Below are positions 8,021-15,992 of a DNA stretch of 64,000 nt, one piece after another. The stretch's first letter is position 1. Every line of letters starts with the position of its first letter. The notes below the pieces were generated by a model, which was not told where the DNA came from, did no database searches, and worked only from the letters and a program-made list of their open reading frames with translations. Made by a program: the position numbers and the translations under genes. Source of the stretch: Paenibacillus sp. OV219 (GTDB taxonomy: Bacteria; Bacillota; Bacilli; Paenibacillales; Paenibacillaceae); NCBI RefSeq assembly GCF_900110075.1, contig NZ_FOCJ01000004.1, positions 310,001 through 374,000 on the forward strand, in the 5' to 3' direction.

Positions 8021-9278
8021 GTTCTCGCTGCTTCCAAACGCCTCTTCGCTCGAGCAAGGCGACGATTGTGACAGCACCAAATATCGTTAATAGACAGACG
8101 AGCGGATAACCATAGCGTCCGAAGGTAATAAATGGTAAATGTATAAACCAATAATAGAGGAACGGCAACAAAATCGGCAGCACAATCTTATAGCGACGTT
8201 GAAGGCCTAGCATGACGATGCCGCTGAAGCCGAGCAGCACATAAATCCAGTGCACCACATTGATTGCCGGCCTTGGTAAGCCCGGAACCGGCTTCGAGTA
8301 GAACGGATTCTCGAATAGCTGAATCGACTTGCCTACCGTAAACCAGTATGCATAATCGACTGGTTTGTGCGTGAAGCCGTACTTGATGATCCGCTGCGCT
8401 GCTAGCTTCTCCGAGCTATCGCTGCCAGTGAACAGCTTTTCTTTATACTCTGGATATTGCTCGAAGAACCCTTTTGGCGGCGCGGCTCGTTTAATTAATG
8501 CACCAAGCAGCATCGGATTGCCTGTTGATTTGGTAAAAGGAATAAACTCATGGAATGCCGAGTAATTGCGAACCCACCAAGGTGTTAGCATCAGCATGCT
8601 GCATACGCCGATAATCGCTGTATACTTCACCATATCCTTCAGGCTATAGCGCTGCACAAGCCAGATGACTAGGAAGCAGATGGGCAGCAGCGCACATTGC
8701 GGCTTCACGTAACAGGTGATGCCCAGCATGACGCCAGCTATCGCATAAGCGCCCGCTGTCTTGCGCTTAATCGCGTGAATGATACTGCAGATCAGCAACA
8801 AAAAGAGCAGTTTAAACGTCGATTCTGTTAGAATCGCACCTGATGCGAACAAGTTCGGAACATAGATGGCGTCGAGAATGACAGCGACAACCGCGACGCG
8901 CCTGCCAAGCAGCTCGCGGGCGATGGCGAAGATGAGATACAGTGACGCCGTCTGCATGAGACATTGCAACAGCCGGAAACCTATGACGGCCGCATCGCGA
9001 TCCAGAAACGACATGAAGCCGCTTAGCACGACGGGTACCACAGGCATGATATAGTTGGTCGGATTCATGCCGCTGTTATAAACCAGCGTATGATGCTCCA
9101 GCAGCACCTTCGCAGCATAGACGTATTTGACATCGTCATTGTCACGCTTTTCGTAGGAGCCGAGCAGGAAGTGATCGCCCAGCGTCAGCACGACAGTCAC
9201 ATGAACGAGGAAAACGACGGCCATCATGATCCATACAAATTTTCGCATGCGTGATGACTCGTTAGTTAAGGAAAACAC
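8007..9278 (-). CDS. GT-C fold membrane glycosyltransferase (GT39/ArnT-like)
   Basis: 423 residues with about ten membrane segments. The first extracytoplasmic loop carries an acidic motif (KRDNDDVKY, ~42-50), where GT-C enzymes hold their catalytic aspartate. The later signature WWVRNYSAFHEFIPFTKSTGN is typical of PMT/ArnT-like proteins. Such enzymes move a sugar from a polyprenyl-phosphate carrier to a protein or glycolipid on the outer face of the membrane. The start is GTG with AAAGGGAG upstream. It is divergent from a gene set for a polyprenyl-phosphate GT2, a DUF2304 protein and an SMR-like flippase, which would make and flip the donor. The acceptor is unknown. Confidence 0.8.
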   Translation of the reverse strand: MFSLTNESSRMRKFVWIMMAVVFLVHVTVVLTLGDHFLLGSYEKRDNDDVKYVYAAKVLLEHHTLVYNSGMNPTNYIMPVVPVVLSGFMSFLDRDAAVIGFRLLQCLMQTASLYLIFAIARELLGRRVAVVAVILDAIYVPNLFASGAILTESTFKLLFLLLICSIIHAIKRKTAGAYAIAGVMLGITCYVKPQCALLPICFLVIWLVQRYSLKDMVKYTAIIGVCSMLMLTPWWVRNYSAFHEFIPFTKSTGNPMLLGALIKRAAPPKGFFEQYPEYKEKLFTGSDSSEKLAAQRIIKYGFTHKPVDYAYWFTVGKSIQLFENPFYSKPVPGLPRPAINVVHWIYVLLGFSGIVMLGLQRRYKIVLPILLPFLYYWFIHLPFITFGRYGYPLVCLLTIFGAVTIVALLERRGVWKQREQAAG

Positions 9279-9432
9279 CGTAAAACTCCCTTTCCAATTT
9301 ACTGGTATTTTATTAAAGCGACGATTTCTATTATACTATATAAGATTTGTATAAAAGCAACCCTTACGCATGAAGGCTAGCTTAACCGCTAGATAGCTAG
9401 CTAGGAAGAAAGAAAGAAAGAAGGTATACGTT
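9279..9432. promoter_or_regulatory. Divergent promoter region between the GT-C and GT2 genes
   Basis: An AT-rich core (9325-9355) has TATAAT-like hexamers on both strands (CTATTATACTATATAAG). No -35 box with good spacing stands out. The region ends in a GAAA-type short tandem repeat (9405-9423) that merges with the GAAGG ribosome site of the GT2 gene. Confidence 0.35.
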
Positions 9433-10140
9433 ATGAGTTCCCAGCACCGCAGCAGCGATATTCTAGTCATTATTCCAGCTTACAACGAGGAAGATACGCT
9501 GGCGAGGACTGTCCAAGAGCTGCAACGGCACACGCCGTATGATTTCATCGTCATCGACGACGGCTCCAAGGACCGTACGCCTGCTATTATTCGTGAGGAA
9601 GGCTTCCCCGCGCTTCGGCATGCCGTCAATCTTGGAATCGGCGGTTCGATGCAAAGCGGTTACCGCTATGCCGACCAGAACGGCTATCAATATGCGATCC
9701 AGCTCGATGCCGACGGTCAGCACCGTCCTGCCGATATTGCGAAGCTCGTGGATGAAATCCAGTCGAGCGACTATGACATGGTCATCGGCTCGCGATTCGT
9801 CGAGCACAGCAGCTATCGGGGCAGCCTCTCCCGCCGCGCCGGCATTCTATACTTCTACTGGCTCATTCGCCTGCTAACGGGTGTTCGCGTCTATGATCCA
9901 ACGAGCGGCTTCCGCATCGTCGGGCGTAAAGCAATTGAGCTGTTCTCGCGCACGTACCCGACCGATTACCCGGAGGTTGAAGTGCTCGTCAGCCTGTCCA
10001 AGCGCGGATTCAAGTTGAAAGAAATCAGCGTCGAGATGCGGAATCGCCAAGGCGGCTCGTCCTCCATCAACTGGTCGAAGTCGATCTACTATATGATGAA
10101 GGTTACGATGTTCTCGGTTATTCGCAAGAGCTTCTCTTGA
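9433..10140 (+). CDS. GT2 polyprenyl-phosphate glycosyltransferase (DPM1-like)
   Basis: 235 residues in a single GT-A domain: IIPAYNEEDTL (13-23), VIDDGSKDRT (~40-49), LDADGQH (~91-97, the metal-binding DxD), SGFRIVGRKA and QGGSSS near the C-terminus. There is no C-terminal membrane pair, so it is a soluble or peripheral enzyme of the DPM1 class that loads a sugar from a nucleotide donor onto undecaprenyl phosphate at the inner face. The ribosome site GAAGG is the end of a GAAA repeat. It heads an operon with the DUF2304 and SMR-like genes and faces the GT-C gene, which would use the product. Confidence 0.88.
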   Translation: MSSQHRSSDILVIIPAYNEEDTLARTVQELQRHTPYDFIVIDDGSKDRTPAIIREEGFPALRHAVNLGIGGSMQSGYRYADQNGYQYAIQLDADGQHRPADIAKLVDEIQSSDYDMVIGSRFVEHSSYRGSLSRRAGILYFYWLIRLLTGVRVYDPTSGFRIVGRKAIELFSRTYPTDYPEVEVLVSLSKRGFKLKEISVEMRNRQGGSSSINWSKSIYYMMKVTMFSVIRKSFS

Positions 10141-10172
10141 TCGGAAGATCTAAAACGAAGAGAAGCGAAGAT

Positions 10173-10192
10173 AAAACAAAACAAAACAAAAC
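10173..10192 (+). repeat. Pentanucleotide tandem repeat, AAAAC x4
   Basis: Four perfect AAAAC units lie in the 90-base gap between the GT2 and DUF2304 genes, 38 bases upstream of the DUF2304 start. A second short repeat (GAAA type, 9405-9423) precedes the GT2 gene. Length changes by slippage could alter leader structure or spacing. Confidence 0.8.
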
Positions 10193-10230
10193 GATACGAA
10201 ACGCAAGGAAAGGAACAGGTTCCCTAATCT

Positions 10231-10593
10231 ATGAATCAGCTTGTCGCCATCCTGATTACGCTATTTTTCCTCGGCCTCACCATCTCGTTCACGGTGACGC
10301 ATAAACTGAAGGATCGCTACGCCTTCCTTTGGCTCATCACTGCCATCGCCGGCGTGCTCTCTGCGGCTTGTATCCCTCTGCTCAACAGGTTCGCACTATG
10401 GCTGGGCATTGCGTACATGCCGACGTTCGTCTTCCTTGTTACGATTATTTTCATACTAGCTCTCTTAGTGAGACAGACGATGAGCTTATCGAATCAATCG
10501 GAGAAGATGAAGAGGCTGACGCAGGAATTCGCCGTCTTGGAAAAGAAGCTGCTCGAGCTGCAGAAGTCTGTGGAAGGACGTGATTCCGTATGA
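10231..10593 (+). CDS. DUF2304 family membrane protein
   Basis: 120 residues with three hydrophobic helices (about 3-20, 30-48, 60-80) and a charged, coiled-coil-like tail (SEKMKRLTQEFAVLEKKLLELQKSVE). This fits DUF2304, a small family found next to DPM1-like GT2 genes, where it may anchor or regulate the soluble transferase. The ATG is preceded by AGGAAAGGAACAGG. The TGA overlaps the ATG of the next gene by four bases, so the two are coupled. Confidence 0.8.
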   Translation: MNQLVAILITLFFLGLTISFTVTHKLKDRYAFLWLITAIAGVLSAACIPLLNRFALWLGIAYMPTFVFLVTIIFILALLVRQTMSLSNQSEKMKRLTQEFAVLEKKLLELQKSVEGRDSV

Positions 10594-10961
10594 ACTCGTC
10601 TTCCTTCCTGCTCATTCTTGCGAACACGCTCATGCTCGTAACCGGGCAATTCTTATGGAAATACGGTCTGATGCAGCGCGAGAAACCGTTCGAGTCAATT
10701 CGTACCATTCTCGAACTGCTCTTCTCCCCTTATATCATCGGCGGTTTGTTCATCTATGGCTGCGCGACGGTGCTTTGGCTGTTCATCGTCTCCCGCGTTG
10801 ACCTCAGCCTTGCTTATCCCATTCAGAGCCTCGCATACATTATTTCAATCTTCGGGGCGTACTACTTCTTCGGGGAGTCTCTGTCGGCTCTGAAGATCGT
10901 CGGCTGCCTGCTCATTCTGGCAGGGGTCGCATGTATTGGTCTGTCTGGCAAGTATGCGTAA
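10590..10961 (+). CDS. SMR/EamA-type four-helix membrane protein, putative lipid-linked sugar flippase
   Basis: 123 residues with four helices, the size and layout of ArnE/ArnF and small multidrug-resistance proteins: GQFLWKYGLM in helix 1, DLSLAYPIQSLAYIISIFGAYYFFGE in helices 3-4, and a final LLILAGVACIGL. In Arn and related three-component systems such proteins flip undecaprenyl-phosphate sugars. The coupled DUF2304 and GT2 genes and the divergent GT-C gene support that role. A multidrug role cannot be excluded. Confidence 0.75.
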   Translation: MNSSSFLLILANTLMLVTGQFLWKYGLMQREKPFESIRTILELLFSPYIIGGLFIYGCATVLWLFIVSRVDLSLAYPIQSLAYIISIFGAYYFFGESLSALKIVGCLLILAGVACIGLSGKYA

Positions 10962-10967
10962 AATGAC

Positions 10968-11024
10968 AAAAGCACGGCTTCGCGAGTAGTCCCCCAAGTG
11001 GGACTCCATCGCTGCCGTGCTTTT
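10968..11024. terminator. Bidirectional terminator between the glycosylation operon and the DsbA-like gene
   Basis: Outer arms AAAAGCACGGC and GCCGTGCTTTT enclose a second stem (AGTCCC/GGGACT). A/T runs on both sides let it serve the convergent genes that end at 10961 and 11041. Confidence 0.9.
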
Positions 11025-11040
11025 ATCGTTGTATACGCTA

Positions 11041-11766
11041 TTACTCAGCTTCGCCGATGCCGCATGCATCATCCGTGCACACTTGACCATCCTTGCCTGA
11101 GGACGATGGATCAAGAATAATAAGCGGCTTCACTTCCTCCCAGCTCTTGTTCAGCACGTCGAGGAACACATCGCTTTGCTGCGCACCGGATACCGCATAT
11201 TTGCGATTAACGACGAAGAACGGCACGCCATTCGCGCCTAGCTGATTCGCTTCCGCACACTCAGCAAGCACCTCCTGCTTGTATGCATCGCTGTTCAGCG
11301 CCACTTCAAGCGCTTCTGGATCAAGGCCGGCATCAGCCGCGATGCCTTTCAGCGTCTCCATCTTCGCAATATGCTTCGAGTCGGTAAAATACGCCTTGAA
11401 TAGCAGCTCCGCCACTTCCGTCCGCTTGCCATGCGCCGCTCCAAAATGGATGAGACGGTGCGCATCGAACGAATTCGCCGGAATGGCGTGCTCGAAGTTG
11501 TACTCGAGACCAAGCTCCGCCGCCTGCTGCACAAGGCCCGCATGCATTTGGATGGATTGCTCACGGCTAACGCCGTATTTGCTCGCGACGAGACCGTACA
11601 CATCGTGCTCCGGGTCCTTCGAAGCGTTCGCGTCAAGCTGGAAGCTGCGGTAGATAACCTCAACCTCATCTTGATGGGCAAACTGTGCAAGGCCCGCTTC
11701 AAAGCGGCGTTTGCCAATATAGCAGAACGGACACATAATGTCCGACCAAATTTCAACTTTCATCAC
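11041..11766 (-). CDS. DsbA family (FrnE-like) thiol oxidoreductase
   Basis: 241 residues, cytosolic, with a thioredoxin fold split by a helical insert. The active-site motif is CPFC near residue 12 (WSDIMCPFCYIGKRRFE). A cis-proline region is seen as GVPFFVVNRKYAVSGAQ near residue 185. The C-terminal tail has two more cysteines (VCTDDACG), as in several FrnE homologues. It may act in redox homeostasis. Two starts are possible, GTG at 11766 or ATG at 11763; AAGGAG is nearer the GTG. It is a single gene, convergent with the SMR-like gene. Confidence 0.88.
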   Translation of the reverse strand: MMKVEIWSDIMCPFCYIGKRRFEAGLAQFAHQDEVEVIYRSFQLDANASKDPEHDVYGLVASKYGVSREQSIQMHAGLVQQAAELGLEYNFEHAIPANSFDAHRLIHFGAAHGKRTEVAELLFKAYFTDSKHIAKMETLKGIAADAGLDPEALEVALNSDAYKQEVLAECAEANQLGANGVPFFVVNRKYAVSGAQQSDVFLDVLNKSWEEVKPLIILDPSSSGKDGQVCTDDACGIGEAE

Positions 11767-11811
11767 TGGCAGCTCACTCCTTCACTCTTGTAGCTCCATT
11801 ATAGACCTCGC

Positions 11812-12819
11812 CTAGAGGTAAGACAATGTTTGAGAGAGGTTGGAAGACATGATATCGTGCGCCAGTGTTCTGTTCGGGAAGCCGCGCTGCAGCAGCTTTA
11901 AACCACCCGCCGTACAGGAGATATGATGGCATAGCTTGTAGAACCGCATCCTGACCTCATCGAGGTCTGTTCGTGCTAAGTAGCGCTCATAGTTCGCGAA
12001 CCGAAATTGCAGGAAGCTGTGCTCATACTCCAGATCGAAAAATCCCGCCCCCTCAATGTCAATCAGATAGGGCTCAAGCTGCTCATTCAGCAGAATATGG
12101 TCTGGACCAAGCTCGTTGTGGATGAAGCGGTAATCGGTGCGAGGGACGATGCTTGAACAAACCTTGGCGAGCAGCTCGTCTAGCTTCCCCTGCTGCTCCT
12201 GGGACAGCTTCGCTTCCTGCGAGAGAAATACGAGATTCCGACTCGCATTGTCATGGATGCCGTCTTCACAGTTGGCAGGGCGGTGCCCACCAGGCTTCCC
12301 TGCGAGCGTAAGCTGGCCCCAGCTCGTGTGGCGAATCTGATGCAGCTTGCCAAGCAGATCTCGGCAGCCTCCGAATACCTTGTCCCGAACCGCCGTAGAT
12401 GGATGCTCCATATAGGGCTGCAAATCACCGCCCCCGACATACTCCACCAAAGCGTAATCGAACGGATACTGCTCTCGCGATCTGTTCATCGCATAGATTG
12501 CCGGTGTCCTTATACCATGCTCACGCATGAATCGATTATTACTGAGGAAGAGCTCCACGTCAAAAGAGCGCTGCTCCTCATTCCCCTCTGTCGCTGCCGC
12601 CTCTTCGATCTCCGCTTGAAAATAATTGTTCGTGATGTCCCAAATACAGAGCATCAATGTAAAACCATTCGACGCTCGTACGCGATAGACGACCTTCTGC
12701 GCACCGCCATGCATATTCGTAGCTTCTGCCACCGAATAATCGTTTCCAAACGCCTGATGCAGCTCACTTGTCAGATCGCCTCGCTGAACCTTGCAGTCCC
12801 AGCTTTCCCTCTCCTTCAT
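11812..12819 (-). CDS. APH-fold phosphotransferase-like protein with an altered catalytic loop
   Basis: 335 residues. The fold markers are a C-lobe loop HNELGPDHILLN and the following LIDIEGAGFFDLEYE, which match the HGDxxxxN and D-x-D elements of aminoglycoside/choline kinase-like proteins. The usual catalytic Asp is replaced by Glu (HNEL instead of HGDL) and the Asn position is His, so activity may be altered or lost. The ATG at 12819 was preferred to the longer frame because AAAGGAG lies 10 bases upstream. The tail continues about 80 residues past the metal-binding aspartate. The substrate cannot be predicted. Confidence 0.75.
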   Translation of the reverse strand: MKERESWDCKVQRGDLTSELHQAFGNDYSVAEATNMHGGAQKVVYRVRASNGFTLMLCIWDITNNYFQAEIEEAAATEGNEEQRSFDVELFLSNNRFMREHGIRTPAIYAMNRSREQYPFDYALVEYVGGGDLQPYMEHPSTAVRDKVFGGCRDLLGKLHQIRHTSWGQLTLAGKPGGHRPANCEDGIHDNASRNLVFLSQEAKLSQEQQGKLDELLAKVCSSIVPRTDYRFIHNELGPDHILLNEQLEPYLIDIEGAGFFDLEYEHSFLQFRFANYERYLARTDLDEVRMRFYKLCHHISCTAGGLKLLQRGFPNRTLAHDIMSSNLSQTLSYL

Positions 12820-12955
12820 GTCATCACAACTCCTTTGTTTGTCGATCCATCGCAAGAACAAACATACCGAAAAACCCGCATGAAATATAGACTGTTTCGA
12901 AACCGGATGTTATGATGTTGAGTGAGTTCTTTGTATTTTTACCCATACAATAAAC

Positions 12956-12988
12956 AAAAGCCTTGGAGGACCAATCCCTCCAAGGCTT
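12956..12988 (-). terminator. Terminator of the aldo/keto reductase gene (12994-13989)
   Basis: AAGCCTTGGAGG and CCTCCAAGGCTT form a perfect 12-bp stem with a 7-base loop, followed on the minus strand by TTTGTTTATTG. Confidence 0.88.
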
Positions 12989-12993
12989 CTTTA

Positions 12994-13989
12994 TTATGCG
13001 CGAATGATATCTTCGATGCTTGCTAGCTCTTCGCTCGTGAACGACAGGTTGTTCAGCGCCGCCACGTTGTCTTCGATCTGGCTGACACGGCTTGCGCCGA
13101 TCAATGCGGATGTCACGCGTCCACCGCGAAGCACCCATGCAAGTGCCATCTGCGCCAGCGATTGACCGCGTTCTGCTGCAATCGCGTTCAGCTTGTTCAG
13201 CTGCGTCACGCGTTGAGCGTTTACCGCGCTCTCTTGCAGGAAGCCGGTTTTACTTGCTGCACGCGAATCCGTCGGAATGCTGCCGGTCAAATATTTGTTC
13301 GTCAGCAGCCCTTGTGCCAGCGGGCAGAAAGCGATGCTGCCTACGCCGTTCTCTTCAAGCACATCCTGTAGACCGTTCTCGATCCAGCGATCGAACATAT
13401 TGTAGCTCGGCTGGTGAATCAGCAGTGGCGTGCCAAGCTGCTTCATAATCTTGATCGCTTCCGCAGATTGCTCAGCGCTATAGCTGGAGATACCGACATA
13501 GAGCGCCTTACCGGAGCGAACCATATGGTCGAGCGCGCCCATCGTTTCTTCAAGCGGCGTCTCCGGGTCTGGACGGTGCGAATAGAAAATATCAACGTAC
13601 TCAAGGTTCATTCGTTTCAAGCTTTGCTCAAGGCTTGCGATCAGGTACTTGCGCGAGCCCCACTCGCCATATGGCCCCGGCCACATGTAATAACCGGCCT
13701 TGGAGGAGATGATCATCTCGTCGCGGTATGGTTTAAAGTCCGTCTGCATGATCCGGCCGAACATTTCTTCTGCCGATCCTGCTGGAGGGCCGTAATTGTT
13801 CGCCAGGTCAAAATGCGTAATGCCAAGGTCGAAAGCCCGCGTCAGCATCGCGCGACCGTTCTCATACGTATCCACGCCGCCGAAATTGTGCCACAGTCCA
13901 AGGGAAATGGCCGGAAGCTTCAGGCCGGAATGCCCAACACGATTGTATTTCATCGACGCGTAACGTTCATTATTTGCCGCATATACCAT
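12994..13989 (-). CDS. Aldo/keto reductase, YghZ (L-glyceraldehyde 3-phosphate reductase) type
   Basis: 331 residues with a TIM-barrel AKR fold. The catalytic tetrad region is visible: FDLANNYGPPAGSAEE (D and Y), SSKAGYYMWPGPYGEWGS (K) and YSHRPDPETPLEET (H). The NADPH site near the C-terminus reads RVTSALIGASRVSQIEDN. The long PGPYGEWGSRKYL insert is characteristic of the YghZ/AKR14 group, which reduces L-glyceraldehyde 3-phosphate and methylglyoxal. The ATG has GAGGAG 9 bases upstream. It is monocistronic with its own terminator. Confidence 0.9.
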   Translation of the reverse strand: MVYAANNERYASMKYNRVGHSGLKLPAISLGLWHNFGGVDTYENGRAMLTRAFDLGITHFDLANNYGPPAGSAEEMFGRIMQTDFKPYRDEMIISSKAGYYMWPGPYGEWGSRKYLIASLEQSLKRMNLEYVDIFYSHRPDPETPLEETMGALDHMVRSGKALYVGISSYSAEQSAEAIKIMKQLGTPLLIHQPSYNMFDRWIENGLQDVLEENGVGSIAFCPLAQGLLTNKYLTGSIPTDSRAASKTGFLQESAVNAQRVTQLNKLNAIAAERGQSLAQMALAWVLRGGRVTSALIGASRVSQIEDNVAALNNLSFTSEELASIEDIIRA

Positions 13990-14059
13990 TTACTATCGCT
14001 CCTCTATTGAGTGTACTTGTAGGAAACCTATTAAAGCTTACAACAATTTACAAGGCTAC

Positions 14060-15877
14060 TCAAGCCTGTCTTGCCTGAATGAGAGGGAGCGTATAAAATT
14101 GTGCCGCTCGCACATCGCTTTTGCCGCCTCCGCTGTAAATGACAATAAGCAACGTCTCTTCCTCCGTCGACACTACGCCTTCTGCGAGGTACTTCTTCAG
14201 ATTGAACGGCAGCTGCTCAATGACCGCATGCTTTTGCAGTTCCTTCTCGGTCAGGCCAAGCGCTGCGAACTGCTCCGATACATCCTGTGGACGCTCGGCG
14301 AGACGCTGCATCCAGCTGCCGAGTACCTGCTTGTCCATCGTGAAGTCCCACCACACCTTGCGCGGCTTGTAATTATGCTGCAAGAAGTAATCGAGCTTCA
14401 TGAGTCCAAGGACGACGTCAAGTGACCACTCTTTGCCATCCTCTGTAGCTTGTTTACGACTATGCTCAACAGACAGGAACGACCATAGCCGCGAGAACAG
14501 ATCCTCCAGCTGATGCCCGATCTTCTGCCAGCCGCGCCCTTCCCAGAAGTCGCCGAACTGCTGGAAGTAATCGAACGCCGAAGGGAAAGCCCGCTCCACG
14601 AGGTAGAGCAGCGCATGGTCCATCCGGTGCGCATTCCAATATTTCTCCAGTACATCCTCGACTCGCTTGATGCGCACAATGTCGGAGAACGGCATAATGT
14701 CGTTGCCGAGAATCTCATATGGCGCGCGGTCCATATAGATATAGCCGTGCTTCTCCGCATCGAGGCGCATCCCTGTACCGCGAAGCATCTTCAAGAAGCC
14801 GAGCTGCAGCTCTTCAGGCCGTAGCTCGAATACGTCATTGAATGTCTTGCGGAAAGAGTCGTAATTCTCGTGAGGCAGACCCGCAATCAAATCAAGATGC
14901 TGATCGATCTTGCCGCTCTCCTTGACCTTCATGACGGTACGCGTCAGCTTCGTGAAGTTCTGACGACGCTGCACCGCTTCATTCGTCAGGTCATTGGTCG
15001 ACTGCACGCCAATCTCGAATCGGAAGATGCCAGGAGGCGCATGCTCTGCCAAGTAATCCAGCACCTCAGGGCGCATAATGTCCGCCGTAATCTCGAACTG
15101 GAATACGCAGCCGCGATGATTCTCGATGAGGAACTGGAAGATCTCGAGCGCATAATCACGCTTAATATTAAACGTCCGGTCCACGAACTTAATCAGCTTC
15201 GCACCGGCATCAATCAAGTAGAGAATGTCCGATTTCGTCCGCTCCATATCGAAATAACGGACGCCAACCTCGATGCTGGAGAGACAGAACTGGCAGCTGA
15301 ACGGGCAGCCCCGACTCGTCTCGAAGTAGACGACACGGCTAGCAAGGCGCGGCACATCCTCCGCGAACCGATGTGGTGACGGCAATGTCGCCAGATCCAG
15401 CTTCGGACGAGGCGGGTTCACAATAATCTCGATTCGTCCGTCCTGATGCTCCTTACGGTACGCAAGCCCGAAGACGAGATGGAACTTGCATGTGCTGGAC
15501 AGCTCTGTCAGCAGATGGTGGAACGTCTCTTCCCCTTCGCCGACGACGATATAATCGACCTGCGGAAGCCGCTCTAGCCAGAACGGTGTGTCGTAGCTCA
15601 CTTCTGGACCGCCGAGCACGATCTTGATGCCTGGCTTTATTTTGCGGAGCATGTCGATGACCGTGATCGTCTCTTCAATGTTCCAGATGTAACAGGAGAA
15701 GCCGACCACATCGGCGTTTCTCGCATACAAATCCGCGACGATGTTCATCGCCGGATCCTTGATCGTATATTCTGCAATATCGATATCAAAATCTTTCTCG
15801 CTGTACGCCTTCAAGCAGCGCAGAGCAAGCGAGGTATGAATAAATTTAGCGTTAAGCGTCGCCAATACGACTTTCAT
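14060..15877 (-). CDS. B12-binding-domain radical SAM protein (DUF4080 C-terminus)
   Basis: 605 residues. The N-terminal ~140 residues form a cobalamin-binding Rossmann domain (VVGFSCYIWNIEET, VLGGPEVSYD). The radical SAM core follows, with the cluster motif C181-x3-C185-x2-C188 (SRGCPFSCQFCLS) and later IGVQSTN and AGLPHE. The last ~150 residues fit DUF4080. The DxHxxG cobalamin motif is not evident, so cobalamin may bind base-off in another way or not at all. The ATG at 15877 was chosen because GAAGG lies 10 bases upstream; an ATG 9 bases earlier is too close to it. The substrate of this class is unknown. There is no linked partner gene. Confidence 0.85.
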   Translation of the reverse strand: MKVVLATLNAKFIHTSLALRCLKAYSEKDFDIDIAEYTIKDPAMNIVADLYARNADVVGFSCYIWNIEETITVIDMLRKIKPGIKIVLGGPEVSYDTPFWLERLPQVDYIVVGEGEETFHHLLTELSSTCKFHLVFGLAYRKEHQDGRIEIIVNPPRPKLDLATLPSPHRFAEDVPRLASRVVYFETSRGCPFSCQFCLSSIEVGVRYFDMERTKSDILYLIDAGAKLIKFVDRTFNIKRDYALEIFQFLIENHRGCVFQFEITADIMRPEVLDYLAEHAPPGIFRFEIGVQSTNDLTNEAVQRRQNFTKLTRTVMKVKESGKIDQHLDLIAGLPHENYDSFRKTFNDVFELRPEELQLGFLKMLRGTGMRLDAEKHGYIYMDRAPYEILGNDIMPFSDIVRIKRVEDVLEKYWNAHRMDHALLYLVERAFPSAFDYFQQFGDFWEGRGWQKIGHQLEDLFSRLWSFLSVEHSRKQATEDGKEWSLDVVLGLMKLDYFLQHNYKPRKVWWDFTMDKQVLGSWMQRLAERPQDVSEQFAALGLTEKELQKHAVIEQLPFNLKKYLAEGVVSTEEETLLIVIYSGGGKSDVRAAQFYTLPLIQARQA

Positions 15878-15940
15878 CTTCGTCATTCCTTCACCAATCT
15901 TAGATAGAAACCATTCCTATATTGTAACGAACTTGGCGGC

Positions 15941-15987
15941 AAAAAAGAAGAGCAGCTCCACTCCCATGTGGGAATGAACTACTCTTC
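15941..15987 (-). terminator. Terminator of the secreted serine protease gene
   Basis: An imperfect long stem (GAAGAGTAG ... CTGCTCTTC, closed by CCCACATGGG) is followed on the minus strand by TTTTTTG, directly after the stop at 15993. Confidence 0.85.
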
Positions 15988-15992
15988 CGTCT

